From positions 130,312-194,311 of the forward strand of contig DATAZE010000035.1 of NCBI GenBank assembly GCA_036272195.1: a stretch of 64,000 nucleotides of DNA. The letters are read 5' to 3'. How positions within the stretch are numbered: the stretch's first letter is position 1; every line of letters begins with the position of its first letter. The notes under the pieces were generated by a model. It had not been told where the DNA came from, did no database searches, and saw only the letters and a list, made by a program, of their open reading frames with translations. The position numbers were made by a program, and so were the translations under genes. Positions 1 to 9,265 of the stretch are shown in pieces. Source of the stretch: DASXHY01 sp036272195 (GTDB taxonomy: Bacteria; Verrucomicrobiota; Verrucomicrobiia; Limisphaerales; DASXHY01).

Positions 1-1
1 T

Positions 2-3000
2 GACGCCAATGGCAATCGCCTGACCGAGACCAAGACCCGGACGGTTCCTACCGGAATACAAACGATTCACACTACGTATTACTACGATGCTCAAAATCGA
101 GCGACGAACACGGTGATTTCGGCGGATGGAGCCGAAGCATTGCCGGCGCAGAGCAATTCCGTCGCTTATAATTCGTTGGGCAAACAATTCACCAGCACGG
201 ATGCGGCTGGGCGGGTCACAACCAACATCTACGATTTCAACGGCAATCTCATTGAGACGGATTATCCCGATGGTACGGTGAGCCGCACCGCTTATGACGG
301 CTTTGGCCGGCAGCAATACATTCAGGATCGAGCGGTGTCGAGTGGTGGCGTGACCACTGCCCCGGCGATACGGAACACGTACGATGCGTCGGGTCGGGTG
401 GTAAAGACGGAGCGTTGCGATGCAGTGCAATTGGCGCGTAACGTCGCCACCCCGGGAACCGATTTTGTGGGCACAACTAATGAGGTGCAGTTCAAGATGG
501 CCGTGAATAATGCGGGCACAACGCTGACCACGTCGCGTACATTTTACAATGTAGTGGGTCAGAAACAATATTCGGTGAATGCGCGCGGGGCGGTGACAGA
601 ATACCGCTATGACGCAGCGAGCCGCAGGACGAACATGCTGGTACATGCCTCCTACTACAATCCCACAAATGATGCGCCACCGGCTCTTTTGGACACGGTT
701 CAGAGCACCACCTATACCTACGACGCGAATGGCAATCAATTAACAGTTACCGATGCGGCGGGACATACGACGACGTCGGTTTATGACGATGCGAATCGGG
801 TGAAGGAAATAGATTATCCCTCGAGCAACGGTACCGCCAGCCGATATACATATTACGACGGACTTGGCCGAAAAATCCAGGAAACCGACGAAGCCGGTAT
901 TGCCACAGCCTACACCTACGACTTCCGCGGATTACTGACATCGGTCACCCTTGCCTTCGGATCGACTAATGCCGTCACCACCGTTTACCAATACGATGAA
1001 CTCGGTAATGAAATTCAGCAAATCGACGCGGCGGGTCACACCACTACTTTCCGCTACGACGCACTGGGTCGGCGAACCGGCAGGACATTGCCGGGCAATC
1101 AATCCGAAGGTTTCGCTTATGATCTGGCCGGCAATCAGATTTATGCGACGAATTTCAACGGCGTCATCATTACCAATCGCTATGATTGGGCTTCGGGTCA
1201 CCTGACAAATTCCAGTTCGGTCGGTTACAAAACGACGTTTGCCTTCAACGCGACGGGCTTACGCACGAACATGATTGATGCGAGCGGGGCAACCGCTTTT
1301 TATTATAACGATCTCAACGAATTAACAAATAAAACCGTGATTTGGAACGGTGGCCCGACCGTTGCCTTGCAATACGGTTATGACACCTTGGGCAGCATAA
1401 CGAACATCCAATCGTCCACGGCCGGTGGCGTGAATTTGGCCTACAATTATGACCTACTGGGACGAATTACCAATGTTCTGGCCAACGGTGCTTCAGTTTC
1501 GGGTTACGGCTTTGATGTCGTCGGTAATCTCCAGACGATGCGTTACGGCAACGGTATCACGAATCTTTATCAATATGATTCACGGAACCGCTTGACGAAT
1601 CTCGTGTGGAAGTTGAATGTCAATCTTCTGGCAAACTTCGGTTATGTCTTAGGCGCGACGGGTAATCGGACCGGATCGAGTGAAAGCCTGAACGGCACGT
1701 CGCGGACATACACTTGGGGCTACGATTCTTTGTATCGGATGACGAGCGAAGCCATCGGAAACCTGGGAACGCTAAATTACGGATTTGATGCAGTCGGTAA
1801 CCGCACCAACCGGACGTCAAGCGTTACCGGGATTGCGAATCAGTCGCCGACTTACAATGCGAACGATTGGGTGACGAGCGATATATATGACAAAAATGGC
1901 AATACTACGAACTCGTCTGGTAGTGCCTATCAATACGATGTCCTGAATCACCTGACGAACGTCAACAACGGGACGGTGCTGGTCGTTTACGACGGTGATG
2001 GCAACCGCGTGAGCAAGAAGGTCGGAACCACCACAACCTATTATCTGGTAGACAATGTCAATCCCACTGGTTATGCACAGGTTCTGGAGGAATGGACTTC
2101 CACTGGCACACCCGCGTTGAGCCGCGTTTACGATTACGGACTGACATTGATTTCCCAACGCCAGGCTCCCAGCGGGACTGTCAGCTATTATGGCGCTGAC
2201 GGTCACGGCAGCACGCGTTTCTTGGCCGGCGCCAGCGGCACAATAACAGACACTTGCACATATGATGCTTACGGGTTGGTGGCTGGCAGCAGCGGCAGTA
2301 CGCCAAATAATCGTCTATACTGCGGGGAGCAATGGGATAGCGATCTCGGCATGTATTACCTGCGCGCGAGATATTTCAAACCGGATACGGGAAGGTTTTG
2401 GACAATGGATATCTACCAAGGACACGCTGAAGATCCGCTATCCATTCATAAGTATCTGTATTGCCACGCAGATCCAGTGAATAACATTGACCCGACAGGC
2501 ATGATGACGTGGGAGCAGTTCCTTGGCTACGATGCGGAAGAGGCGATTCAGGAAGAATACCTCGATATGCATCCTGCCGAAGCTCCGTTCATCTCTTTCG
2601 GAACAAGGCAGTATTACAATCCTATAAACTATTTAAAGCCAGACATCTTCGTTTCTACGCCGGGAAACAAACGGTATCTAGAAATAAAGCCTATCTCTGA
2701 CAGCGGTGTCGTTGCAGGGGTTGCTAAAATGATTGTGAACGCGGTTGCCTTTGGTCCTGCAGGTTACAAGCCGGATACAGCTTGGCAACCATTATCATCA
2801 GTGCTTGAAACACCTTCTGGAGAGACAATCTTTGTCATCAATGTCGGCGGGGTAGTGTTTTACCAGGATGTTGACTTACTCGAATGGAAACTTATCACAG
2901 CTGGAGCCATCGTCGCTGCAAAAGACTTGCTACCATTCCTGAGGGCTCAAGGCCTTACGTTAAAACCGGCACTAGCGGCAATAAATAAAATGGCGAGCCG

Positions 3001-3085
3001 GGTTGGGCTTGCCGAGGAGGCTGAATTAGAGGACTATGAATTACTTGCCGATGAGAACGCTCTGATGGGGGGTGTTGCCTTATAA
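2..3085 (+). CDS. RHS/YD-repeat polymorphic toxin, 5' end outside window
   Basis: The frame is open from base 2, so the gene begins before the window. About 27 YD-type repeats (patterns such as YDxxGNxxxxTDAxGxTT and RYDALGRRTG) form the shell. The RHS-associated core follows at about 2320-2500 (YYLRARYFKPDTGRFWTMD, then DPTG). After DPTG, from about 2501, the sequence changes to a tip of about 195 residues. In the tip, PD at 2639-2644 and ExK at 2681-2689 are spaced like a PD-(D/E)xK nuclease motif. Known RHS proteins carry a variable C-terminal toxin in exactly this place, used in contact-dependent killing after export. The nuclease assignment of this tip is inference from that motif alone. 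The tip also looks more AT-rich than the repeat region. Confidence 0.9.
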   Translation, partial: DANGNRLTETKTRTVPTGIQTIHTTYYYDAQNRATNTVISADGAEALPAQSNSVAYNSLGKQFTSTDAAGRVTTNIYDFNGNLIETDYPDGTVSRTAYDGFGRQQYIQDRAVSSGGVTTAPAIRNTYDASGRVVKTERCDAVQLARNVATPGTDFVGTTNEVQFKMAVNNAGTTLTTSRTFYNVVGQKQYSVNARGAVTEYRYDAASRRTNMLVHASYYNPTNDAPPALLDTVQSTTYTYDANGNQLTVTDAAGHTTTSVYDDANRVKEIDYPSSNGTASRYTYYDGLGRKIQETDEAGIATAYTYDFRGLLTSVTLAFGSTNAVTTVYQYDELGNEIQQIDAAGHTTTFRYDALGRRTGRTLPGNQSEGFAYDLAGNQIYATNFNGVIITNRYDWASGHLTNSSSVGYKTTFAFNATGLRTNMIDASGATAFYYNDLNELTNKTVIWNGGPTVALQYGYDTLGSITNIQSSTAGGVNLAYNYDLLGRITNVLANGASVSGYGFDVVGNLQTMRYGNGITNLYQYDSRNRLTNLVWKLNVNLLANFGYVLGATGNRTGSSESLNGTSRTYTWGYDSLYRMTSEAIGNLGTLNYGFDAVGNRTNRTSSVTGIANQSPTYNANDWVTSDIYDKNGNTTNSSGSAYQYDVLNHLTNVNNGTVLVVYDGDGNRVSKKVGTTTTYYLVDNVNPTGYAQVLEEWTSTGTPALSRVYDYGLTLISQRQAPSGTVSYYGADGHGSTRFLAGASGTITDTCTYDAYGLVAGSSGSTPNNRLYCGEQWDSDLGMYYLRARYFKPDTGRFWTMDIYQGHAEDPLSIHKYLYCHADPVNNIDPTGMMTWEQFLGYDAEEAIQEEYLDMHPAEAPFISFGTRQYYNPINYLKPDIFVSTPGNKRYLEIKPISDSGVVAGVAKMIVNAVAFGPAGYKPDTAWQPLSSVLETPSGETIFVINVGGVVFYQDVDLLEWKLITAGAIVAAKDLLPFLRAQGLTLKPALAAINKMASRVGLAEEAELEDYELLADENALMGGVAL

Positions 3086-3139
3086 CTAATGATTTAAGTT
3101 CATATTGCATTTGGGCTATAGCACTGCAATTCTCGGTTT

Positions 3140-3988
3140 ATGAATTTGTATTTGCAAATTTTGAGCCAAGTTCAAACAGCGGATCTTTTCCGTATGATTT
3201 TAGTGCCTGGGGCTCTTTGCTCGCGTTTCGGAGGATGCCAGCTAAAGATGTCTGCGGGTGGAAAACTTCAAACCCGAAATTTTTCTACGCTTGACGAAGC
3301 GGTTTCCAACATTCGACACAGCAAATTCAACCAAATCGAAATTGCACATTCAATTGCCAAAGATAGTATATTCCGGATGCCGGGATATGCTCGCTCGATG
3401 GTTGGATTATTCACTGTATCTCCAACTTGCGATTTTTGGTTCAAAGCAAAGGATTGGCCTGTGGGCGGCGAAAAGGCGATGCGAACGCGCAAAATGAATG
3501 CAAAGGCCGCCGAGGCGGCACTGGCCCACTATGGTGTCAATCGGAAGCCCACGATCTACGAAGTGGCCATTGAAATTGACACATCAGAACCGCAAGACAA
3601 AGTTCTCGATGCTTCTACGGAATGGCTGGCCGAATTTGTTCCAAAACATTTTGGCTCCCTGGCTCTTTTCGGTTGTATCGATGTAGGAGGCCGGGAATTC
3701 TTTGTAAAATTGGAATCTAATGTGCTCATGACAGAGAATATTAGAGTTATGTCGAAACTGTTGCCCGCTGCGTATCCTGAACTAGGGCAGAAATTCGATG
3801 CGCTGCACCCCGTAATGTTCGGTGCCAAGAGAGTATGTGAGGGGATCGGATTGGCGTTGGGAAGGGATGCTAGGGTAATTCTTGATGACGCGGTCGATGA
3901 TTTCGCGGTTGTTCGAGTGAAAGCGGACTCTCAAGCGCGAGCGACAAGGAGCCGTGTGTCAGAATGGATATTGTCTTCTGAGGCATGA
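3140..3988 (+). CDS. Hypothetical protein, candidate immunity gene for the RHS tip
   Basis: A 282-residue soluble-looking protein follows the RHS stop by about 55 bases on the same strand. No signal peptide, membrane segment or recognised family motif was seen. Position is the only evidence for an immunity role: RHS toxin tips are normally followed by a cognate immunity gene. At 282 aa it is larger than most immunity proteins. The start is uncertain because no convincing ribosome binding site precedes 3140 and an internal Met (about 3248, MSAGGK) is also possible. Base composition resembles the AT-richer RHS tip, which would fit the two having moved together. Confidence 0.55.
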   Translation: MNLYLQILSQVQTADLFRMILVPGALCSRFGGCQLKMSAGGKLQTRNFSTLDEAVSNIRHSKFNQIEIAHSIAKDSIFRMPGYARSMVGLFTVSPTCDFWFKAKDWPVGGEKAMRTRKMNAKAAEAALAHYGVNRKPTIYEVAIEIDTSEPQDKVLDASTEWLAEFVPKHFGSLALFGCIDVGGREFFVKLESNVLMTENIRVMSKLLPAAYPELGQKFDALHPVMFGAKRVCEGIGLALGRDARVILDDAVDDFAVVRVKADSQARATRSRVSEWILSSEA

Positions 3989-4072
3989 AAGTTGAACGCT
4001 TCTTAGCTACGAACGTCATGGAAATTCGCCGCCTCATTGCCTGGCTTCAGGAATTCCTTTGCTGAGCGAATC

Positions 4073-5875
4073 TTATTCTAACCGAGTTGATTTTGTCAAA
4101 ACCTTCTCATTCGCCGCCTTCACCTGTTCCGTCGGAATTTTGACGACATCACGGTCGTACGTGGTCAAGCCGTCATCTTCGGTTTCTGCGTCGGTTAGTT
4201 CAGTGATGACTGCCGCGGCCAAGCCCGTTTTTTGTTTCTGCTCCGCAATTCGTTCCAGGAGCGATTCATAGCCGGCAGTCAATTCTTTTGGCGAGTCAAA
4301 GAGCGTGGTGTTCCAGGACGTCATGATGCCCCAGGTGTGGCCCGGAATGTCGAGGCCCAGGCCGCCGCATTCGCCCATTACCCAGGCGCGTCGGCCATCG
4401 TGTTCCGGACTTGCCGGCCCGGGATATTTATGTGATGAACGCACATCGCCAACTCCAAAATCGTTCCAACCGCTCACATCCATCACTAGTCGCGAGGGAT
4501 CCAATTCCTTGACCGTTTTAGTGAGGCGCACGGTGTCATACTGTCCCCAGCCTTGATTGAATAGTATCCACATGACGATGGACGGCTGGTTGCCGCGGTC
4601 CACGATCATCCGCTGCAATTCCGCCTCGAATTGTTGCGCCGATTCGGGAGTGCGCGTGATTTCCCGATCTTTGGGCAACGCCGATGTTCCACCGCTGGGC
4701 ATGTCCTGCCAGACCAGTAACCCCAGCTTGTCGCACCAGTAATACCAGCGTTCCGATTCAATTTTGACGTGCTTGCGGCACATGTTAAAGCCCAAGCGTT
4801 TGATCAACTCAATATCTGAACGCAAAGCCTCATCGTTCGGAGCGGTATAGATGCCATCCGGCCAGTAGCCTTGATCCAGCACGCCCATTTCAAATCCGGG
4901 CCGGTTATTCAAGTATAAGCGAGGGTAACCATCGGCGCCTTTACTCACCGAAATTTTGCGCATCCCAAAGTAACCACTTACCTCATCCACCTTTTTGCCC
5001 TTTTGCAATAGCGCTATTTTCAGGTCATAAAGAAATGGATCGTCAGGTGACCAGGTGTGAGCGTGCGGGACGGGCAATGAAAATGATTTTCCGATTTGTC
5101 CCTGAGCTCTGCTGATTTCTTTGCCATCGGCATAGGCCACGGCTTCGGCTATGACATCATTCGTATCTCCACGTCCGTTGATTTCAACATGCAAAGCTCC
5201 CGCATCCAAATCGGGCACGAGTCGGAACGATTCTACAGAGGTGAGGGCCACTGGTTCCAGCCAAACCGTTTGCCAAATGCCGGAAGCGGCATGCAGATAA
5301 GGCAATCGGGGGTGCAACATTTGTTTGCCGCGAGGCTGACCGCCGGCATCAATCGGGTTGTTCACCCGCACAATCAGTTCTTGTTCACTCCCCGGTTTCA
5401 ATGCGCTGGTGATATCAAAACTGAACCGATCGTATCCGCCGCGGTGTGTTCCCAAATCTTTTCCGTTTAACCAAACCTCTGTCTCCCAGTCCGAAGCTTC
5501 AAAGTGAAGCAAGACTTGCCTTCCCTGCCACGCCGCGGGGACCATGAAAGTGCGTCGATACCACACTTGCTCCAGCTCGTTCACCATGTGTCGGACACCG
5601 GAAAGCACCGATTCCACTGGAAATGGCACCAGGATATGATTCGTAAACCCGGGACAATTTGTGGTCCTTGAAAAACCCACCTCCCATATACCGTTCAAAT
5701 TTAACCAATCGGGACGGGTCATGGTGGGACGCGGATATTCCGCATGGGCCTGTTCGGGTGAGACGTCGAGCGCCCAGTGTGTCAGGTAAGAATTGGTGTT
5801 TAACCGCCAATCACCAGCCGCCAGTAAATTTACCCCGACCAAACTTAGAAACCCTATAACCAGAAACCGCAGCAT
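4073..5875 (-). CDS. Secreted glycoside hydrolase family 2 protein with altered acid/base residue
   Basis: About 600 residues starting at MLRFLVIGF, chosen because it opens a normal signal peptide ending LLAAG; a start 10 codons upstream is also open. The GH2 order is visible: sugar-binding jelly-roll domain (NLNGIWEVGF, then WYRRTF, GGYDRFSFDIT), Ig-like domain, then TIM barrel (RKHVKIESERWYYWCDKLGL). The nucleophile region reads VMGECGGLGL with Glu near residue 502. The usual acid/base motif FNEGWGQYD reads FNQGWGQYD here, with Gln (codon CAA, 4553-4555) near residue 441. The family includes beta-galactosidases and beta-glucuronidases. The substrate cannot be told, and the missing acid/base Glu makes normal hydrolysis doubtful. 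Confidence 0.88.
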   Translation of the reverse strand: MLRFLVIGFLSLVGVNLLAAGDWRLNTNSYLTHWALDVSPEQAHAEYPRPTMTRPDWLNLNGIWEVGFSRTTNCPGFTNHILVPFPVESVLSGVRHMVNELEQVWYRRTFMVPAAWQGRQVLLHFEASDWETEVWLNGKDLGTHRGGYDRFSFDITSALKPGSEQELIVRVNNPIDAGGQPRGKQMLHPRLPYLHAASGIWQTVWLEPVALTSVESFRLVPDLDAGALHVEINGRGDTNDVIAEAVAYADGKEISRAQGQIGKSFSLPVPHAHTWSPDDPFLYDLKIALLQKGKKVDEVSGYFGMRKISVSKGADGYPRLYLNNRPGFEMGVLDQGYWPDGIYTAPNDEALRSDIELIKRLGFNMCRKHVKIESERWYYWCDKLGLLVWQDMPSGGTSALPKDREITRTPESAQQFEAELQRMIVDRGNQPSIVMWILFNQGWGQYDTVRLTKTVKELDPSRLVMDVSGWNDFGVGDVRSSHKYPGPASPEHDGRRAWVMGECGGLGLDIPGHTWGIMTSWNTTLFDSPKELTAGYESLLERIAEQKQKTGLAAAVITELTDAETEDDGLTTYDRDVVKIPTEQVKAANEKVLTKSTRLE

Positions 5876-6010
5876 ATTGCCTAGTTTGCCGGTTGGAAAA
5901 TGCAAGGCAAGTCAATTGCGAGTGCAGAATAATTTTCCGCAAAAAGAATCATCGACGGTGTTCTGCCATGAATTTTCTGGCGGCATCCTTCGTTCGCGGT
6001 CTTATAATTG

Positions 6011-7399
6011 CTACGCCGCGCGGTTACCTTCTTTTTTCGATTCGACGGAAATTTCCGCGGGATAATCCGGATGATGAGAATGGGCGGTGATCGCTTCCCA
6101 AATTGTGGCGCGCAGGGATAATTTTCTCGCGGGCCTGCGGGTCATATTGTCGATGGCAGGTTCACGAATAAAAACGAACACCGTCATGATCACCAGCAAC
6201 ACGCTGAGCATCACGCGCAGCACCCATGGCGGAGACATATAATGCGTAAGAAATCCGGCGCACAAATGTCCCAGCGGCATACCGCCTTGTTGCGCCAGCA
6301 GCATGACCGACAGCACACGCCCGCGATTGGCGTCGGTGGCGAGGAGTTGATTGGCCGTGTTGCTCGGATTCAAGCTCAGCAGCCAGAACATGCCGCAGAC
6401 CACGAGAATCCCAATGCTCAATGAGGGAACTTTGGAAAAACTGAACACCAATCCCACCACGGCGAACGTGCACATCGCCAGCGGAATCAAATGATGGCGC
6501 GGATAGTAGGAGGGAATCGAAGACAACAAGAATGCCCCCACGATGGAGCCAAGCCCAATCGCCGCGAGCATGAGGCCAAATAATCCCGGGCCTCCTTTCA
6601 ACACGCTTTGCGCCATCACGGGCAGCAGTCCCTGCACCGGCGCGGTGAGGAACATAAAGATGAGGCTCATGATGGTGAGCCGCCGGGTGCCGGGATGCGT
6701 CCAGACAAACTTCAGCCCTTCGCGGATGTCGTACGAGATGGAAGTTGTTTTCGTTTTGGGCGGAGCGGAACTGTGCGGAATGGCCACCGCCAACGCGATC
6801 AATAGCGGAATGAACGTCAGTGCGTTCAATGTGAAAGCACCCGCGACGCCCGCGATTCCGATGACTGCCGCAGCCAGCATCGGTCCGCAGAGCCGCGCCA
6901 TGTTGAATTGCACGGAATTCAGCGCTATCGCCCGGTCCAGTTCCGCGCGCGGGATTAGTGAAGGAACCATTGCCATGATTGCCGGTCCATTGAGCGCCCA
7001 CACAATGCCTTCCAGAAAAGTAAACGTGATCACCAACCACGGCGTGGCTCGTCCCAAAAACGCCGCCACCGCCAGTCCCGCTCCCAGCGCGCATGCCAGG
7101 CTTTGCAAAACGATCACCCACACTTTTCGATTCACCCGATCGGAGATAACGCCCGCGATCAATGCCAGCATTAGAACTGGGCAGAAATCGGCGAATTGAA
7201 GGATTTCCACCATGAGGCCCTGGTGCGGACTGCCGACTGTTTGAGTGGTGACAGCCCAGCTTTGGGCGGCGTTCTCGGTCCAGTTCCCGGTGTTGGAAAT
7301 GAAGGCGCCAATCCAAAAAATTAAATACGGCCGATGCCGTAAAACGCCCAAGGTCCTTCCGATGGTCGAGTTGTATGGTTTATCTTCGTTGTCGGCCAC
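6011..7399 (-). CDS. MFS transporter, EntS/MFS_3-like exporter
   Basis: A 462-residue polytopic membrane protein of the major facilitator superfamily. It shows about 11-12 hydrophobic segments with the typical loop motif between helices 2 and 3 (GVISDRVNRKVW, the GxxxDRxxRR box) near residues 80-95. The N-terminal pattern LIFWIGAFISNTGNW resembles the EntS/MFS_3 group of exporters (enterobactin exporter and similar). It lies upstream of the GH2 gene on the same strand with a gap of about 135 bases, so co-transcription is possible but not shown. The transported compound is unknown. Confidence 0.85.
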   Translation of the reverse strand: MADNEDKPYNSTIGRTLGVLRHRPYLIFWIGAFISNTGNWTENAAQSWAVTTQTVGSPHQGLMVEILQFADFCPVLMLALIAGVISDRVNRKVWVIVLQSLACALGAGLAVAAFLGRATPWLVITFTFLEGIVWALNGPAIMAMVPSLIPRAELDRAIALNSVQFNMARLCGPMLAAAVIGIAGVAGAFTLNALTFIPLLIALAVAIPHSSAPPKTKTTSISYDIREGLKFVWTHPGTRRLTIMSLIFMFLTAPVQGLLPVMAQSVLKGGPGLFGLMLAAIGLGSIVGAFLLSSIPSYYPRHHLIPLAMCTFAVVGLVFSFSKVPSLSIGILVVCGMFWLLSLNPSNTANQLLATDANRGRVLSVMLLAQQGGMPLGHLCAGFLTHYMSPPWVLRVMLSVLLVIMTVFVFIREPAIDNMTRRPARKLSLRATIWEAITAHSHHPDYPAEISVESKKEGNRAA

Positions 7400-7467
7400 G
7401 GAGAATTTCTAACATGTTCTGACGTCTGAGGCAATTTGTTGGAAATGCGATTGGAGGACGCGCCCGG

Positions 7468-8580
7468 CTATTGCCGCTCGTGCGCATCCAGGGCTTTCAC
7501 AATCGCGCGCTTAATGGCCAACAGGTCGATGCTTCCATCTTCTCGATAAACGACGTTGCCTTTGTCGTCAATCAACACGGTGAACGGCACGGCTCCCTGC
7601 CATTGGGGATCGAAGGCGTTGATTAGTTTATCACGATCGGAGCCGAAGATGAGGTTGTTGTTCGATGCTTGTTGCTTTTTCAAAAATGCCAGCACTTTGC
7701 CTTGTTCGTCCGAATCATTGACCGACACAGTTGTCATTTCGAAATCGCGAATGCGATAGATGTCGTTAATCGTGACCAGGTCGCTGAATTCCGCCACGCA
7801 CGGCGCGCACCAGGTCGCCCAGAAATTCACCAGCCGGACTTTGCCGGACTTATTGGCGCGTAATGCTGCGAGGGTATTGGTGTCCGCCGGCGTGATCGAC
7901 ACTGGTTCCGCGGCGATTTTTGCGAGGAAAGCTTGGGCCTGGGATTCCTTGCTGGCCCATTTTGTCGAGCACCCAATCAACTTGGTTTGTGTGATGGCGG
8001 GAGCATTGTCCGTTACCAAGGCATCCAATGCGTCACGCAAATAATGTTTTGTCACATGATCGACTCGCTGGGAATCATCAACTGCGCCGGCATAACGCAG
8101 CTTGCGTTCGGCATCGAACACGAAGGCGTGCGGCGTGGCCATTGGTCCGTAGGCTTTCGCCACGGTTTCGGTGTCGCCATCGTACAGATAGGGAAAGTTG
8201 AAGTGATGATCTGCGGCACGGAGCTTCATTTCAGGAAATGAATCGCTCAAGTCGGTCCAGGCCAATTCGTCGAGTCGCAATGCTTTAGGATCATTGGGAT
8301 TGATGGCGACCACGGAGACACTCTTCGACTTGTAGTCGGTTGCGATAGCCTTGATGCGCTCTTCGTAGTCCTGGGCGGTCGGGCAATGATTGCAAATGAA
8401 GACCACGACGAGAATTTTCGCGTCCGCAAAATCCTTGAGCGTCCAATTCCGCCCGTCAACGCCGGGCAGATTGAAATCCGGAGCGGAAGCGCCGAGCGGC
8501 AGGGAGACGATGCTGTCGGCCGCGCGAGTGGAAAAAAGCAACGCAAAGCTCGCGAACAGGACCGCGAAGGAAGCTCTCAT
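7468..8580 (-). CDS. Exported protein with two thioredoxin-fold domains (redoxin plus TlpA-like)
   Basis: The start at 8580 (MRASFAVLFASF) gives a clean signal peptide ending STRAA and 370 residues. The open frame runs much further upstream, but that part is antisense to the neighbouring DUF192 gene and is not credible. The first domain (about residues 28-190) is AhpC/TSA-like with APDFNLPGVDG and a CNHCPTA site. The second (about 235-365) is TlpA-like with NFWATWCAPC, a standard CxxC active site. Such proteins act in the periplasm as thiol-disulfide reductases or peroxiredoxin-type enzymes. The tandem arrangement in one chain is less usual. It is transcribed divergently from the DUF192 gene at 8719. 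Confidence 0.88.
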   Translation of the reverse strand: MRASFAVLFASFALLFSTRAADSIVSLPLGASAPDFNLPGVDGRNWTLKDFADAKILVVVFICNHCPTAQDYEERIKAIATDYKSKSVSVVAINPNDPKALRLDELAWTDLSDSFPEMKLRAADHHFNFPYLYDGDTETVAKAYGPMATPHAFVFDAERKLRYAGAVDDSQRVDHVTKHYLRDALDALVTDNAPAITQTKLIGCSTKWASKESQAQAFLAKIAAEPVSITPADTNTLAALRANKSGKVRLVNFWATWCAPCVAEFSDLVTINDIYRIRDFEMTTVSVNDSDEQGKVLAFLKKQQASNNNLIFGSDRDKLINAFDPQWQGAVPFTVLIDDKGNVVYREDGSIDLLAIKRAIVKALDAHERQ

Positions 8581-8718
8581 GGGCGAAGCGTAGCATTGGC
8601 GGAGAGCAAGGCAAGCCAAGGTGAAAGCTTCAAAATCGGCGTTCAATGCCCGATGTTTAATATTCATCGCTTTGTCTTCGGGGTTGAATTTAGGGAAGCC
8701 CATGCCAATCTTGGAGGC

Positions 8719-9258
8719 ATGAGACGATTGCGAGTTTTGAGGCTGTCCGCGGCAGGGGCGGTTCTGGCCGGTCTGCTGATTTTCGCCGGCTGCCAAAAAC
8801 AGGCGTCCCCTCCGGCCACGGCAGGCGCAATTGATTTTTCCGAGCCGCAGGCCGCCCAACCAAAATTGCCGACCATCAAGCTCTGGCTCGGGCCGGAGCA
8901 AATGGATGCCGAGATGTGCGTGAACGCAGAAGAAACGCGCACGGGGATGATGTTCCGCAAAAGCATGGGCGAGAATGACGGAATGATTTTTTCTCTTGGC
9001 TACGATCAACAGGCGTCCTTTTGGATGAAAAATTGTTTCGTGCCGCTCTCGGTCGCTTACATCAATCCCGATGGAGTCATTCAGGAAATTCATCCTTTGG
9101 AGCCGCAAAACACAACCCCCGTGGTTTCGGTCACCAATAATATCCGTTTCGCGCTGGAAACCCCGCAAGGATGGTTCGATCGCCATCATGTGACCACCGG
9201 CATGGTCATCCGCACCGAGAAGGGGTCGCTCGTGCAAACATTCGGAGAAAAGCAATGA
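8719..9258 (+). CDS. DUF192 family lipoprotein
   Basis: A 179-residue protein whose start at 8719 is preceded by GGAGG (8713-8717, unusually close). It gives a lipoprotein signal peptide with lipobox FAGC near residue 24. The DUF192 domain (COG1430) fills the rest, with ETRTGMMFRKSMGENDGMIF and FWMKNCFVPLSVAYI, the most conserved stretches of that family. The function of DUF192 is not known; members are small secreted or lipid-anchored domains. It is followed 7 bases later by nadE, with which it probably shares a transcript. Confidence 0.87.
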   Translation: MRRLRVLRLSAAGAVLAGLLIFAGCQKQASPPATAGAIDFSEPQAAQPKLPTIKLWLGPEQMDAEMCVNAEETRTGMMFRKSMGENDGMIFSLGYDQQASFWMKNCFVPLSVAYINPDGVIQEIHPLEPQNTTPVVSVTNNIRFALETPQGWFDRHHVTTGMVIRTEKGSLVQTFGEKQ

Positions 9259-9265
9259 GGCGCAA

